Shown piece by piece: positions 9,259 through 17,637 of a stretch of DNA of 64,000 nucleotides (within the stretch, counting starts at the first letter, position 1; each line of letters starts with the position of its first letter). The notes beneath the pieces were generated by a model. It was not told the DNA's origin. It made no database searches and worked only from the letters and a program-made list of their open reading frames with translations. The DNA comes from Chryseobacterium carnipullorum (GTDB lineage Bacteria > Bacteroidota > Bacteroidia > Flavobacteriales > Weeksellaceae). Location: assembly GCF_900142785.1 (NCBI RefSeq), contig NZ_FRCD01000011.1:124001-188000 (forward strand), in the 5' to 3' direction. Both the position numbers and the translations under genes were made by a program.

Positions 9259-10575
9259 TTATATTTTGACAGTTGATACAGCAGCGTGTTTCTCTACATC
9301 AAAATCCTGGAAAGCAATTTTCTTTTCGATTTTATAATGTTCTCTTCCCAAAATGTCATTGATGATATAGGAATTACGGTAGGCCGCCATTCCAAGATCG
9401 GTAGAAATGTAGCTGTGGGTGTGTACTTCTGCGTGAAGCACGTAGATTTCACCGCCATTATGGTCTATGGAATAATTCCTGTTGACCGCAAATAATCCTG
9501 TGGAATCTCTTTTAATTCTGGACTGAATATTTTTCAGGAAAGCCGGTTCATGATAACGGTATCCTGTTCCTACCACCAGATAGTCAGCTTCCTGTTCGTA
9601 AGGAACCTCTTGTTCCAATTGTGTGAACTCAAGGGTTAAATGATCAGGATTGCTGTTGTCTACTCTATCTAATTGGCTGTTTGGAATAATGGTAAGGTTT
9701 GGATCAGCGTTATCAATATTCAGGTCGTAAATGAAATCATAGATCTGGTTGATGAGGTCGTAATTGATTCCTTTAAACTGAGCCTGTTGCTTGCTTAATA
9801 TTGATTTTCTTGCCGCTTCATCCCTGCTGTAGAAATAATCTACATAATCAGGAGATGTCAATTCCAGCGTAAGCTTTGAATATTCCATCGGGAAGAAACG
9901 GTCCGGACGCGAATACCAGCCCAATTGGGTATTTCCATCACGGCTTTGCAATAAATCATAAAAAACCTCGGCAGCACTCTGTCCTGAACCAATCACGGCA
10001 ATTTTTTTACCCTGAGCTAAAAGTTCCTCTTTGCGGTACAGATAAGAGCTTGTGTGAAGAATACGGGAATCCTCTTTAGGAATAAACGAAGGAATATGAG
10101 GCTGTGTGCCTGTTCCCAGGATCAGTCTTTCTGTTCTTAACACCTCTGTCTCCTTGGTTTTGGTATGAATGGTTGTAATTAAATACAATCCGTCTTCATA
10201 CACGATATCAACCACCTGCGTCGAAAAACGGCACTGTGGAAGCTGACTCACTACCCATTGACAGTAACGGTTATATTCTTTACGCGGAATGAAAAAATCT
10301 TCCCTGATAAAGAATTTGTACAGCCTGTTCGTTTCTTTCAGATAGTTCAGAAGGCTTAAAGGATTGGTAGGGTCTGCCATGGATACGCAGTCGCACAGGA
10401 AAGGTGTCTGTAGTGTTACGTGGTCGATCATCAATCCCGGATGCCAATCGAAACCGTCTCTCTGGTCAAGGAAAAGTGTTTTTAATTCAGAAATCGGATT
10501 GGATAAGGCGGCAAGTCCTAAGTTAAAAGGGCCAATACCTATTCCGATCACGTTATATATTGTGTTGTTATTCAT
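9259..10575 (-). CDS. Lysine/ornithine/diamine N-monooxygenase (IucD/PvdA/SidA family)
   Basis: A 438-aa flavin-dependent N-hydroxylase that turns a terminal amine into the hydroxylamine needed for a hydroxamate iron ligand. The FAD-binding glycine motif GIGIGPFNLG is at residues 11-20, the NADPH-binding GSGQSAAEV near 200 and the GTGYRY (ATGY-type) motif in the C-terminal half. With a decarboxylase in the same operon, the substrate is probably cadaverine or hydroxycadaverine, as for DesB in the desferrioxamine pathway, rather than free lysine as for IucD. It lies 7 bp from the flanking synthetase gene and overlaps the next upstream gene by 8 bp. Confidence 0.94.
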   Translation of the reverse strand: MNNNTIYNVIGIGIGPFNLGLAALSNPISELKTLFLDQRDGFDWHPGLMIDHVTLQTPFLCDCVSMADPTNPLSLLNYLKETNRLYKFFIREDFFIPRKEYNRYCQWVVSQLPQCRFSTQVVDIVYEDGLYLITTIHTKTKETEVLRTERLILGTGTQPHIPSFIPKEDSRILHTSSYLYRKEELLAQGKKIAVIGSGQSAAEVFYDLLQSRDGNTQLGWYSRPDRFFPMEYSKLTLELTSPDYVDYFYSRDEAARKSILSKQQAQFKGINYDLINQIYDFIYDLNIDNADPNLTIIPNSQLDRVDNSNPDHLTLEFTQLEQEVPYEQEADYLVVGTGYRYHEPAFLKNIQSRIKRDSTGLFAVNRNYSIDHNGGEIYVLHAEVHTHSYISTDLGMAAYRNSYIINDILGREHYKIEKKIAFQDFDVEKHAAVSTVKI

Positions 10576-12994
10576 GTTCAGTGATTTTTACGGTGAATTC
10601 TACATCTTTGTTTTGCGGGAATTTTTCCCAGTACCATTCTCTGTAGCAGAAATTAAGGTTGGCTTTTTTATGAGGCATTTCAATGACTTTATCTACTTTA
10701 AACCCGACATGAGCCTTGTTCATCATAGACGCCAGAGAATCTATCGAGCCTTCCCCTACCATTTTTCCAACCTCAGGCTGGGCAAATACATAATCTACCA
10801 TAGACTGGGTGGAAGGAGAAACGTATTTCTTCTTCGGATCTGTAGGTGCAATAAACTGATGGGTTCCGTAATCGGTAGGCAGTACATCATAATAATCACC
10901 CACAATATCTCTGCATGGCCAGTACACCTCAATATTACATGTAGGTTCGCCATTACTCATGACGATGTAGCTGTGTGCTTCATCACCCGGCAGCATTAAT
11001 CGGTAGTACGTTTCCAGCTCGTCAATCGGCCAGTTCATCTGCCAGATTTTGATCGCGTGTTCACGGTTAAACCACTCATGAAGCATTTCAAGGTCTTTAT
11101 CAAGATTAACGGGTCTCATCGTAACCGTGACATCATCTTTCTGGAAATAACGCTTGAAGAAAGCTTCTTTTCCTTTTGGATGAATCAGCTGATCAGAGAA
11201 ATAGTGATAATGAAGAAGATTCGGAACTTTAGCGTAAGAAATAGCTGCAGCGCTTGTAATTCCGTCAATTTTATTGGCAACCGCCTTAAAGTTGGTTTTT
11301 GTTCCCCAATGACGGTTTTCAAGTGCATAACGGGTAAAATCAGAAGGCATTTTCTCATGAATCTGCTCAAACTCGTTATGAAGAATATTGATCAGAGTTC
11401 TCTCTTTCACCCATCCTGTCTTTCCTAAGGAAGCGATAAGTGCTGAAAGATTGCTCACCAGAACATGGTAAGAGATAATGTCTAAAAGTCGTTCATCCCT
11501 GATGAAAAGATCTTCAATCTCAGGATACGTTTTGGAAAGCTCCGCATACTGTTCTCTTGCGCTTTCTCTTAACAAATATCCCTGTGCATCCCTTACAAAA
11601 AGAGTCGTCGGAAGCAACTGATCATCCAGTTGGATCAGAAGATTCTGTTGATGCGCCTCAGGAGCCATGCCGTATTGGCTGTATAAATGGTTTAAAGGAG
11701 CAATCAGCAGATGAATATATTTTGAAAACCAATTGGTCACCGATTCTTCCGGACTGGTTCCCAGTTTTTCAGAAACATCTGTAAAGAACTTCTGGATAAA
11801 ATTCTGTCCGTCTGCAGGTTCGTCCTGACATAATCTTGCTAAAAGAAGGATTTTATCTTCCGGCTGGAACGGATTTTCGCGGATCAGAAGATTAAGGCTT
11901 TCAATATTTTTATTCTGATGATAAACACCTAATGTTACAGGTTCCAAAAGCAGTTTAAACTGATTAAAATCTTTTTCAAACGCTGCGCCTGCATGTTTTC
12001 TCCATAAAGCCGATGCATAGCCTCTTTTCAGATCCTTCTCCGTATTGATTCGTATCGATCCTGTTAAAAGAACATTTAAAGAAAACTTAGGCATCCACGG
12101 AATTTGAGGACTGTACATGCTTCTGATGGAAGAGGTTGAATGAAATTCTTCCCCAAAAGCTCCAATATGGATGAGAGTACGGTCTTTGATCATTTCCGCC
12201 CCTTCTTTGATTGATAAAAGATAAGTAGATTCCCACGGATGGCACGGAACCGTATAAAAATCAGAAAGTTTTTCACCTTCGTTAAGGTATTTCGCTTCAA
12301 GATCCTCAGGTAATGAAACCATACTCTTCAGAAATTCGTTGTAAGGCTGTTCCAAAACCGACTGCTCCTGAACACAGTTTTTGTGCACCAGGAAATACTC
12401 CAGCTTAATTCCTTTATTGAATTCAGGTCCGTAAAGAAGCTGCTCTTCTCTGGAGAATCCCATTCTCGCTTTTGTAAACGGATGGAGATTGTGTCCTACA
12501 GGAAGCTGTTGTTCAGATTCCAGGAAAGAATACGTCAAAGCATCTTTATCCTGTAAACCTTCCTCCATGATCATTTCCAGATTTCTTAAGCTGCTGTGAA
12601 TTCTTTTGGTAAATAATTCAAGGCCTTTTTCACTGAACTGCTCAGAAAGTTCGCGGTATACCAATTCTGTAAGCTGATCAACATCCGGTTCAAAAACCTT
12701 CTGATTGTTATGATCAACCACCCACAAAGGCGATCCGTAATTGTGGAAAGCACTTTCAGAACGGTAAGAAACCGGAGCGAATAAAAAGATGTCGCTTTTC
12801 TTTAATTCAAATCTTATATGAAGCGGATAGGTGCTGTTTTCCAGTGCCTGAGCCGTAAGAGCATCATATTTCGGAACTCCCTGATAGAACTTTCCGTTTC
12901 CAAGCTCACGAAGCATTCCGTTCAGCAGGATTCTAATGGTGATTTCCTGTGCTTTTTCCGTAAGCTTAGTTGGCTGTATCAAAGTCTTCTCCAT
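10568..12994 (-). CDS. NIS synthetase fused to a siderophore acyltransferase (IucA/IucC + IucB-like)
   Basis: An 808-aa two-domain enzyme. Residues up to about 600 form an IucA/IucC-type synthetase with GHNLHPFTKARMGFS, PCHPWES, STSSIRSMYSPQ and an EAHQQN motif. The remaining 200 residues form an AlcB/IucB-like GNAT acyltransferase domain: TMRPVNLDKDLEMLHEWFN at its start, then IEVYWPCRD and later an FKVDKVIEMPHKKANL stretch. This domain should acylate the N-hydroxylated amine. Aerobactin-type operons encode these as separate proteins, so the fusion would couple hydroxamate formation to citrate condensation. The acyl donor could be acyl-CoA or the ACP from this operon. The gene overlaps its neighbours by 29 bp and 8 bp. 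Confidence 0.92.
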   Translation of the reverse strand: MEKTLIQPTKLTEKAQEITIRILLNGMLRELGNGKFYQGVPKYDALTAQALENSTYPLHIRFELKKSDIFLFAPVSYRSESAFHNYGSPLWVVDHNNQKVFEPDVDQLTELVYRELSEQFSEKGLELFTKRIHSSLRNLEMIMEEGLQDKDALTYSFLESEQQLPVGHNLHPFTKARMGFSREEQLLYGPEFNKGIKLEYFLVHKNCVQEQSVLEQPYNEFLKSMVSLPEDLEAKYLNEGEKLSDFYTVPCHPWESTYLLSIKEGAEMIKDRTLIHIGAFGEEFHSTSSIRSMYSPQIPWMPKFSLNVLLTGSIRINTEKDLKRGYASALWRKHAGAAFEKDFNQFKLLLEPVTLGVYHQNKNIESLNLLIRENPFQPEDKILLLARLCQDEPADGQNFIQKFFTDVSEKLGTSPEESVTNWFSKYIHLLIAPLNHLYSQYGMAPEAHQQNLLIQLDDQLLPTTLFVRDAQGYLLRESAREQYAELSKTYPEIEDLFIRDERLLDIISYHVLVSNLSALIASLGKTGWVKERTLINILHNEFEQIHEKMPSDFTRYALENRHWGTKTNFKAVANKIDGITSAAAISYAKVPNLLHYHYFSDQLIHPKGKEAFFKRYFQKDDVTVTMRPVNLDKDLEMLHEWFNREHAIKIWQMNWPIDELETYYRLMLPGDEAHSYIVMSNGEPTCNIEVYWPCRDIVGDYYDVLPTDYGTHQFIAPTDPKKKYVSPSTQSMVDYVFAQPEVGKMVGEGSIDSLASMMNKAHVGFKVDKVIEMPHKKANLNFCYREWYWEKFPQNKDVEFTVKITEHE

Positions 12995-14492
12995 GCGATT
13001 TGATTGTATTTAAAATTTGGTAAACATCTTCTGTTGTGGTGATCGGGTTCAGGAACGTAAACTTCAGGTAGAAATTTCCATCTACTTTGGTACTTGCCAC
13101 CAGAATTTCCCCGCTGTAGAAAAGCTTCATTTTGATATGCTGGTTCAAAGCATTCAGGTCCTCAATATCAGGTCTGATATAACGGAAAACCAGAACGCTC
13201 AGATCTGTATCGGAAAGCAGTTCGAAGTGAAGATTTTCAGTGATCATAGACGCTACATCTTTGGTAAGGTCTATCACCGTATCTGTATATTCTGCGAGCT
13301 GTTCTTTGCCCATCATTCTTAAAGTAAACCATAGTTTCAGCGCATCGAATCTACGGGTACTCTGGATAATGGATTTGTTGATCTGTGCAGGAATTTCCTC
13401 TTCATCTATTTCCGCAGGATTCAGATAGTCTGCGTGGTGTTTCAGGATTCTTAATTCTCTTTTGTTTTTAACGATGAAAGCACTGCTGCTGATGGGCTGG
13501 AAGAAGGATTTATGATAATCTATCGTCACCGAATCCGCTCTTTCGATACCGTTCAGAAGGTAACGGTACTTTTCGCTTAATAATAAGGCACATCCGTAAG
13601 CCGCGTCTACGTGCATCCAGATATTATATTGCTCGGAAACATTGGCGATGTCTTCCAGTGGGTCTACATTTCCGAAGTCTGTGGTTCCGGCCGTCGCTAC
13701 AATTCCGATAGGAATATTGCCCATCTGTTCTTCTCTCTTAATGTATTTTTTCAGCAAAGTGATATCCATGCAGAATCTTTCGTCTGTAGGAACTTTCACG
13801 ATACTTTTTTCGCCCAATCCCATGATAGAGGCATTCTTTAAGTTGCTGAAATGGGATTTATCAGAAACAAATATCCTAAACCGACTTGCTTCCTGTGGAA
13901 GACCGTCCAGCTTAATATTATGGTTGTATCTCTTCTGGGAAAAGCAGTCACGCATCATTACCAGCCCCATCAGATTGCTCTGTGATCCGCCTGCTGTGAA
14001 AACTCCGTCGCTGATTTCTGCATTATATCCTAACTGCTCTGCGGTCCAGTCGATCAGCTTTCTTTCCATGAAGGTTCCTCCGGCGCTTTGGTCGTAGGTA
14101 TCCTGTGAAGAATTGATGGCACTTACAAGAATCTCTCCTGCCAGTGCAGGAATAACGATAGGACAGTTAAGGTGTGCCACGTATTGCGGAAGGTGAAAAG
14201 CAGTCGCATGCTTTACATATATAGTATCTACCTCTTCAAGTAGCTCCTGATATGAAGATAGTTTTTGATTAAGGTCTATCTGCTGTACCATGCCTTTCAT
14301 TTCTTTGGCTTCTATTCCGCTGAAGGGTTTGTCATTTCTGTGAAGAAAAGTTCCTACAAGGTCTAAAGTTTCTTCGACAGCGGAACGGTAATGATCATAA
14401 TTGTCAGTATGAAAAATATTTCCAAAATTCCCCGAAATGTGAGGTAAGGAGGCACCCAGGATCTCTCCGGCGGGCATTTGATTGTTGTTCAT
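12966..14492 (-). CDS. PLP-dependent group II decarboxylase, probable (hydroxy)lysine decarboxylase
   Basis: First gene of the operon, 508 aa. It belongs to the glutamate/DABA/aromatic amino acid decarboxylase fold. The cofactor lysine is Lys328 in DYHKSFFQP, the pyridine-nitrogen aspartate is Asp296 in HVDAAYG, and the ring-stacking histidine is His214 in SHFS. DesA-like members of this group make cadaverine for desferrioxamine and bisucaberin, and DABA decarboxylases act in rhizobactin. Next to a lysine-hydroxylase-like gene the likely reaction is 4-hydroxylysine to 3-hydroxycadaverine, or lysine to cadaverine. Substrate is inferred; the decarboxylase fold is clear. Confidence 0.9.
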   Translation of the reverse strand: MNNNQMPAGEILGASLPHISGNFGNIFHTDNYDHYRSAVEETLDLVGTFLHRNDKPFSGIEAKEMKGMVQQIDLNQKLSSYQELLEEVDTIYVKHATAFHLPQYVAHLNCPIVIPALAGEILVSAINSSQDTYDQSAGGTFMERKLIDWTAEQLGYNAEISDGVFTAGGSQSNLMGLVMMRDCFSQKRYNHNIKLDGLPQEASRFRIFVSDKSHFSNLKNASIMGLGEKSIVKVPTDERFCMDITLLKKYIKREEQMGNIPIGIVATAGTTDFGNVDPLEDIANVSEQYNIWMHVDAAYGCALLLSEKYRYLLNGIERADSVTIDYHKSFFQPISSSAFIVKNKRELRILKHHADYLNPAEIDEEEIPAQINKSIIQSTRRFDALKLWFTLRMMGKEQLAEYTDTVIDLTKDVASMITENLHFELLSDTDLSVLVFRYIRPDIEDLNALNQHIKMKLFYSGEILVASTKVDGNFYLKFTFLNPITTTEDVYQILNTIKSHGEDFDTAN

Positions 14493-14561
14493 ATGGTATT
14501 TGTAAGGTGATTTTTTAAATCAGTAAGTAGTGTGAAGTGTGTATAGTATATAGATGTATAT

Positions 14562-14576
14562 ACTTGATTGTCAAGT
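14562..14576. promoter_or_regulatory. Short perfect inverted repeat in the divergent siderophore control region
   Basis: ACTTGA-TTG-TCAAGT is a perfect 6-bp inverted repeat lying in the leader of the minus-strand operon, 70 bp before its first start codon. It may be an operator half-site pair or a small leader hairpin; no regulator can be named. Confidence 0.35.
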
Positions 14577-14619
14577 TTTTATTTTTCGCATTTCTTCAAG
14601 TTTTTTTTGGGTGATTGAT

Positions 14620-14664
14620 AAATTATTCCTAAATTTGAACCGTCTATTGTTATTTAGAATAATT
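14620..14664. promoter_or_regulatory. Pair of inverted Fur-like operators
   Basis: Two near-identical words face each other: ATTTAGGAATAATT on the minus strand (14622-14635) and ATTTAGAATAATT on the plus strand (14652-14664). The word resembles half of the ATTTAGA-ATTCTAAAT-type iron boxes seen before flavobacterial TonB-receptor genes. They sit between the divergent hydroxylase and siderophore operon, each close to one predicted promoter, so iron repression by Fur of both directions is the likely meaning. Confidence 0.45.
14630..14637 (+). promoter_or_regulatory. -7 box for the hydroxylase gene
   Basis: TAAATTTG matches the Bacteroidetes -7 consensus TAnnTTTG and overlaps one of the Fur-like words, 72 bp upstream of the hydroxylase start. 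No well-spaced -33 TTG is visible. Confidence 0.45.
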
Positions 14665-14669
14665 AAAAA

Positions 14670-14698
14670 CAAATATAAAGATTAAATTCACACACCAA
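14670..14698 (-). promoter_or_regulatory. Promoter of the siderophore operon
   Basis: On the minus strand a TTG (14698-14696) and TATATTTG (14677-14670) are 18 bp apart, fitting the Bacteroidetes -33/-7 pattern. Predicted transcription starts near 14663, inside the adjacent Fur-like word, giving a leader of about 170 nt. Confidence 0.5.
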
Positions 14699-14709
14699 AG
14701 ATTTTTTTA

Positions 14710-15807
14710 ATGAATTCGCTAGAAATTTTAGATAACGACAGTATTACTGCGGTAAAACTGCTTCCGAGAGTCATTGAGATCACCTCTCAGGAAAGAAGAA
14801 TGATACAAGATGCAGCGGTGCATCTTCAGAGAAAATATGGCAGCTATGAAAATAGAGACTTCATTACCCACGTTCACCAGATGGCATCTTATTTCTTGCC
14901 GGAAAGAATTCTACATATAGCCGCTGATTTTGCCAGCGATTTTTCAATAGATCAGTATGGAGCGCTGGTATTCAAAGGATTAATGGACATTGATCAGGAA
15001 AGTATCGGGAATACACCTCCAAACTGGCAGTCTGCGGATTACTCTAAATTCAATATCTATGGTTTTGCGTGTGCTTTGATTCATGGAGCACTTCCATCGA
15101 AACCTGTACAATATTATTCCCAGCGTAAAGGCGGTGGGCTGATGCATGCGATTATTCCTGACGAAAAAATGAGAGAAACTCAGACGGGATCGGGATCTGC
15201 AACAGACCTTTATGTGCATACCGAAGATGCCTTCCTGAAGCATCAGGCTGACTTTTTAAGTTTTATGTACATCCGTAATGAAGAGCAGGTACCTTCTACC
15301 CTCTATTCTATCCGTTCTCACGGATCTATCGGAGACAATTTCAGGCCTCTTTTTGAGCGTATGTATAAAATTCCGAAAGATGCCAATCTGGAAACCGGTA
15401 TGGACGAAGAAGAAGCATTGGATGCCGTTCTGTATGGTAATTACGAATTGCCTTTTATGAGGTTTGATGCTGCTGAACAGCTATTCAACCCAAGCATTAA
15501 GCAGACTGATGATGCCCACAGCCATCTGACAGAATTCTGGGAAGAGGCCAGAGATCTGATCTATTCAGGGTTTACGCCTCAGGCCGGAGATGTCATATTG
15601 GTGAACAACCATTTATGTGCTCACGGAAGATCAGCTTTCCGTGCCGGGGTAAGAAATATCGACGGCGTGGAACACGAATGTCAAAGGAGAATTATGCTTC
15701 GTATGATGAGCAAAGTGAGCCTGCTGGAAATGAGAGCCCACACGCTTACAGAAGACCCGTTCTTTGTCATTGAAGAGCATTTGGGTAAAAATTTTGAAAA
15801 CATTTAA
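14710..15807 (+). CDS. Fe(II)/2-oxoglutarate oxygenase, probable L-lysine 4-hydroxylase
   Basis: A 365-aa enzyme of the clavaminate synthase/VioC/AsnO group, which hydroxylates free amino acids at an unactivated carbon. The iron ligands appear as His170-x-Glu172 (YVHTEDAF) and His305 (LCAHGRSAF), with an RR...R stretch at 326-331 for 2-oxoglutarate. The HxE rather than HxD triad and the HTEDAF wording are typical of this group and of the flavobacterial lysine dioxygenases (KDO/K4H). It is divergent from the siderophore operon across a shared control region. C4-hydroxylysine would be decarboxylated to 3-hydroxycadaverine. Arginine or another basic amino acid remains possible. Confidence 0.82.
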   Translation: MNSLEILDNDSITAVKLLPRVIEITSQERRMIQDAAVHLQRKYGSYENRDFITHVHQMASYFLPERILHIAADFASDFSIDQYGALVFKGLMDIDQESIGNTPPNWQSADYSKFNIYGFACALIHGALPSKPVQYYSQRKGGGLMHAIIPDEKMRETQTGSGSATDLYVHTEDAFLKHQADFLSFMYIRNEEQVPSTLYSIRSHGSIGDNFRPLFERMYKIPKDANLETGMDEEEALDAVLYGNYELPFMRFDAAEQLFNPSIKQTDDAHSHLTEFWEEARDLIYSGFTPQAGDVILVNNHLCAHGRSAFRAGVRNIDGVEHECQRRIMLRMMSKVSLLEMRAHTLTEDPFFVIEEHLGKNFENI

Positions 15808-15847
15808 AATGTTCTATTAGATATTTATTTGATAATAATGATGATGG

Positions 15848-15882
15848 ATCCTTTTAAGCTTTGTGCTTAAAAGGATTTTTTT
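15848..15882 (+). terminator. Terminator of the oxygenase gene
   Basis: A perfect 12-bp stem ATCCTTTTAAGC / GCTTAAAAGGAT with a 5-nt loop is followed by a run of T, 41 bp past the oxygenase stop codon. Confidence 0.88.
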
Positions 15883-16111
15883 AGCTGAATACTTTTTTAA
15901 ACCTGTATAAAATCTTTAAACCATTAAGGGCATTTAAGTTTTTAAGATGATTAAGGTGAGGTTCGCTTTTAAAGGTTTAAAAATTTGAGCCCTGTAAACC
16001 ATGTCAAGGTTTTGAACCTTGACATGGTTAGGATACATTCAATTCAGCTTTAAATAAAACTATATAAACAATTAATATAAAAGTATATATGTAATTAAAA
16101 AAAAAGCAAAT
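15883..16111. other. Intergenic stretch between convergent genes
   Basis: No gene. AT-rich DNA with stretches built from AAGATNATTAAG-type words, plus the long hairpin listed separately. Confidence 0.7.
15997..16029. repeat. 15-bp perfect hairpin with TGTCAAGGTT core
   Basis: AACCATGTCAAGGTT and its exact complement are separated by 3 nt. The TGTCAAGGTT...TGACA core recurs in the hairpin at 46342-46374. It lies between converging genes, so it may end transcription from the minus strand, but it has no long T-run on either side and looks more like a dispersed palindromic repeat. Confidence 0.6.
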
Positions 16112-16924
16112 TTACGGCTTAAAAAATCGATCAAACAAAGTCAGTTGCTCAGATAAAGATCTGCTCCAGTATTTAGAATCATGGATTCCTAAAGACTCCA
16201 TATAAAGATGCGGAATCTTTTGGTCCGTTAGTTTTTTATGAAAGTTTCTGTTCATAGCGATCATCTGGGTGTCTTCCGTACCACAGTCAAAGATATACTG
16301 CTGATCTGCTGATGCCATTGTTTTAATCCTACTGTCTGTAAGAAATTTAGGATTTAACGAGATCACAGGACCTGCCACTTTATCTACCTGATATTTCATA
16401 TAGCCTTCTCCAAAGGAAGCCAGATCCAGCGCTCCACAAGAGCTTCCAACGATGCCAAACGTCTTATTGTACGTCGTACCAATGTTCACTGCACCATAGC
16501 CTCCCATGCTCCAACCCAGAATACCGCGGAATTTTTTATCATTTTTCACCGGATAATTTTTATTAACATATTCTACAAGTTCCTGCCCGATAAAAGTCTG
16601 ATACTGGGAATCCTTAACCAACGGACTATCTAAATACCATGAATTGAAATTTCCGTCCGGCAAGACATAGATTATCTTATCCTCTTGTGCTTTCTGAACC
16701 AGATCAGGAATATCCTGCTTGATTGTTCTGTCGGGATTTCCACTATACCCGTGAAGAATATAAACCGACGGATAGGTTTCGCCCTGTTGTACATCCGGTG
16801 TGATGATAATGGTTTTAATGTTCTTATTCATTCTGGCACTGAATACTTCTTTATGAATGATTTTCTGTGCGGAAAGCTGTGCAGATACCGTCAATAAACA
16901 GATAATACTTACTAAATTTTTCAT
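16112..16924 (-). CDS. Secreted esterase of the FrmB/esterase D alpha/beta-hydrolase family
   Basis: A 270-aa protein from the chosen ATG, which gives a signal peptide of about 20 residues (ending LSAQ); a longer reading upstream would bury it. The catalytic triad is visible: Ser139 in GWSMGG, an aspartate in the DCGTED region and the histidine in GIHDSKYW. The family (PF00756) includes S-formylglutathione hydrolases, mycolyltransferases and siderophore esterases such as Fes and IroE. Location next to the siderophore locus and export to the periplasm make an IroE-like role thinkable, but general carboxylesterase is the safe call. Confidence 0.85.
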   Translation of the reverse strand: MKNLVSIICLLTVSAQLSAQKIIHKEVFSARMNKNIKTIIITPDVQQGETYPSVYILHGYSGNPDRTIKQDIPDLVQKAQEDKIIYVLPDGNFNSWYLDSPLVKDSQYQTFIGQELVEYVNKNYPVKNDKKFRGILGWSMGGYGAVNIGTTYNKTFGIVGSSCGALDLASFGEGYMKYQVDKVAGPVISLNPKFLTDSRIKTMASADQQYIFDCGTEDTQMIAMNRNFHKKLTDQKIPHLYMESLGIHDSKYWSRSLSEQLTLFDRFFKP

Positions 16925-17057
16925 AGGATATAATTTTAATTTTGTTATTAACCTGGGAATCTGATAAGACTGCTGTCTCCCATACAACTGTTCCCGATTA
17001 TGGTACAAATATGCGGCCGATAAAATAAAAAAACCTCAACATATGTTGAAGCTTTTG

Positions 17058-17627
17058 TCAGTTTATTTCTTTTTTTATGCGGCTCAGCTGAGTAGGTGTA
17101 ATGCCAAGATAAGAAGCGATGTGATACTGTTTAAGGCGGTCATGCAGCGGTTTATTTTCCAGCAACTGCAAATAACGCTGTTTGGCTGTTTCATGCTTTA
17201 AAGAAATTTCCAGCGGTTCTTTTTTTACCACCCAGTTTTTTTCCAGATAATGGATTTGAAATAATGCCAGATCATGGTATCGGTTAATCAGTTCTCTGAA
17301 AGCTTTTGCCGGATATTTTATGACCGAACAGTCTTCCAAAGCGATGATATTGAAGTCGCTGGGTTTATCCTTGATAATGGCTGCAGTAGAAGCCACAAAA
17401 CTCTTTTCTTCAAAGAAAATCTTATACACAGAATCTCCCTGCTGGTCTACCGTGTAATATCCCACCAATCCTGATTGTATAAAATAATAATATCTGGCTG
17501 CAGTTCCGGCTTCCTGAAGAAGTTCATTTTTGTGATAGGTTTCTTCCGTACAGATATTCATCAGGGCTTGAACCGTTTCTTGTGAAAGCGGATAATAAGT
17601 ATTGATCTGTTCTAAAAGTTCTTTCAA
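17058..17627 (-). CDS. Crp/Fnr-family transcriptional regulator
   Basis: A 189-aa protein with an N-terminal cyclic-nucleotide-binding-like barrel (about 20-120) and a C-terminal helix-turn-helix whose recognition helix reads TPTQLSRIKKE. There is no Cys cluster for an iron-sulfur centre and no convincing cAMP pocket, as usual for the many small Bacteroidetes paralogues. It starts 10 bp after the GNAT gene stop, so the two are co-transcribed with the nucleosidase gene. Target unknown. Confidence 0.88.
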   Translation of the reverse strand: MKELLEQINTYYPLSQETVQALMNICTEETYHKNELLQEAGTAARYYYFIQSGLVGYYTVDQQGDSVYKIFFEEKSFVASTAAIIKDKPSDFNIIALEDCSVIKYPAKAFRELINRYHDLALFQIHYLEKNWVVKKEPLEISLKHETAKQRYLQLLENKPLHDRLKQYHIASYLGITPTQLSRIKKEIN

Positions 17628-17637
17628 AGCTTATAAT

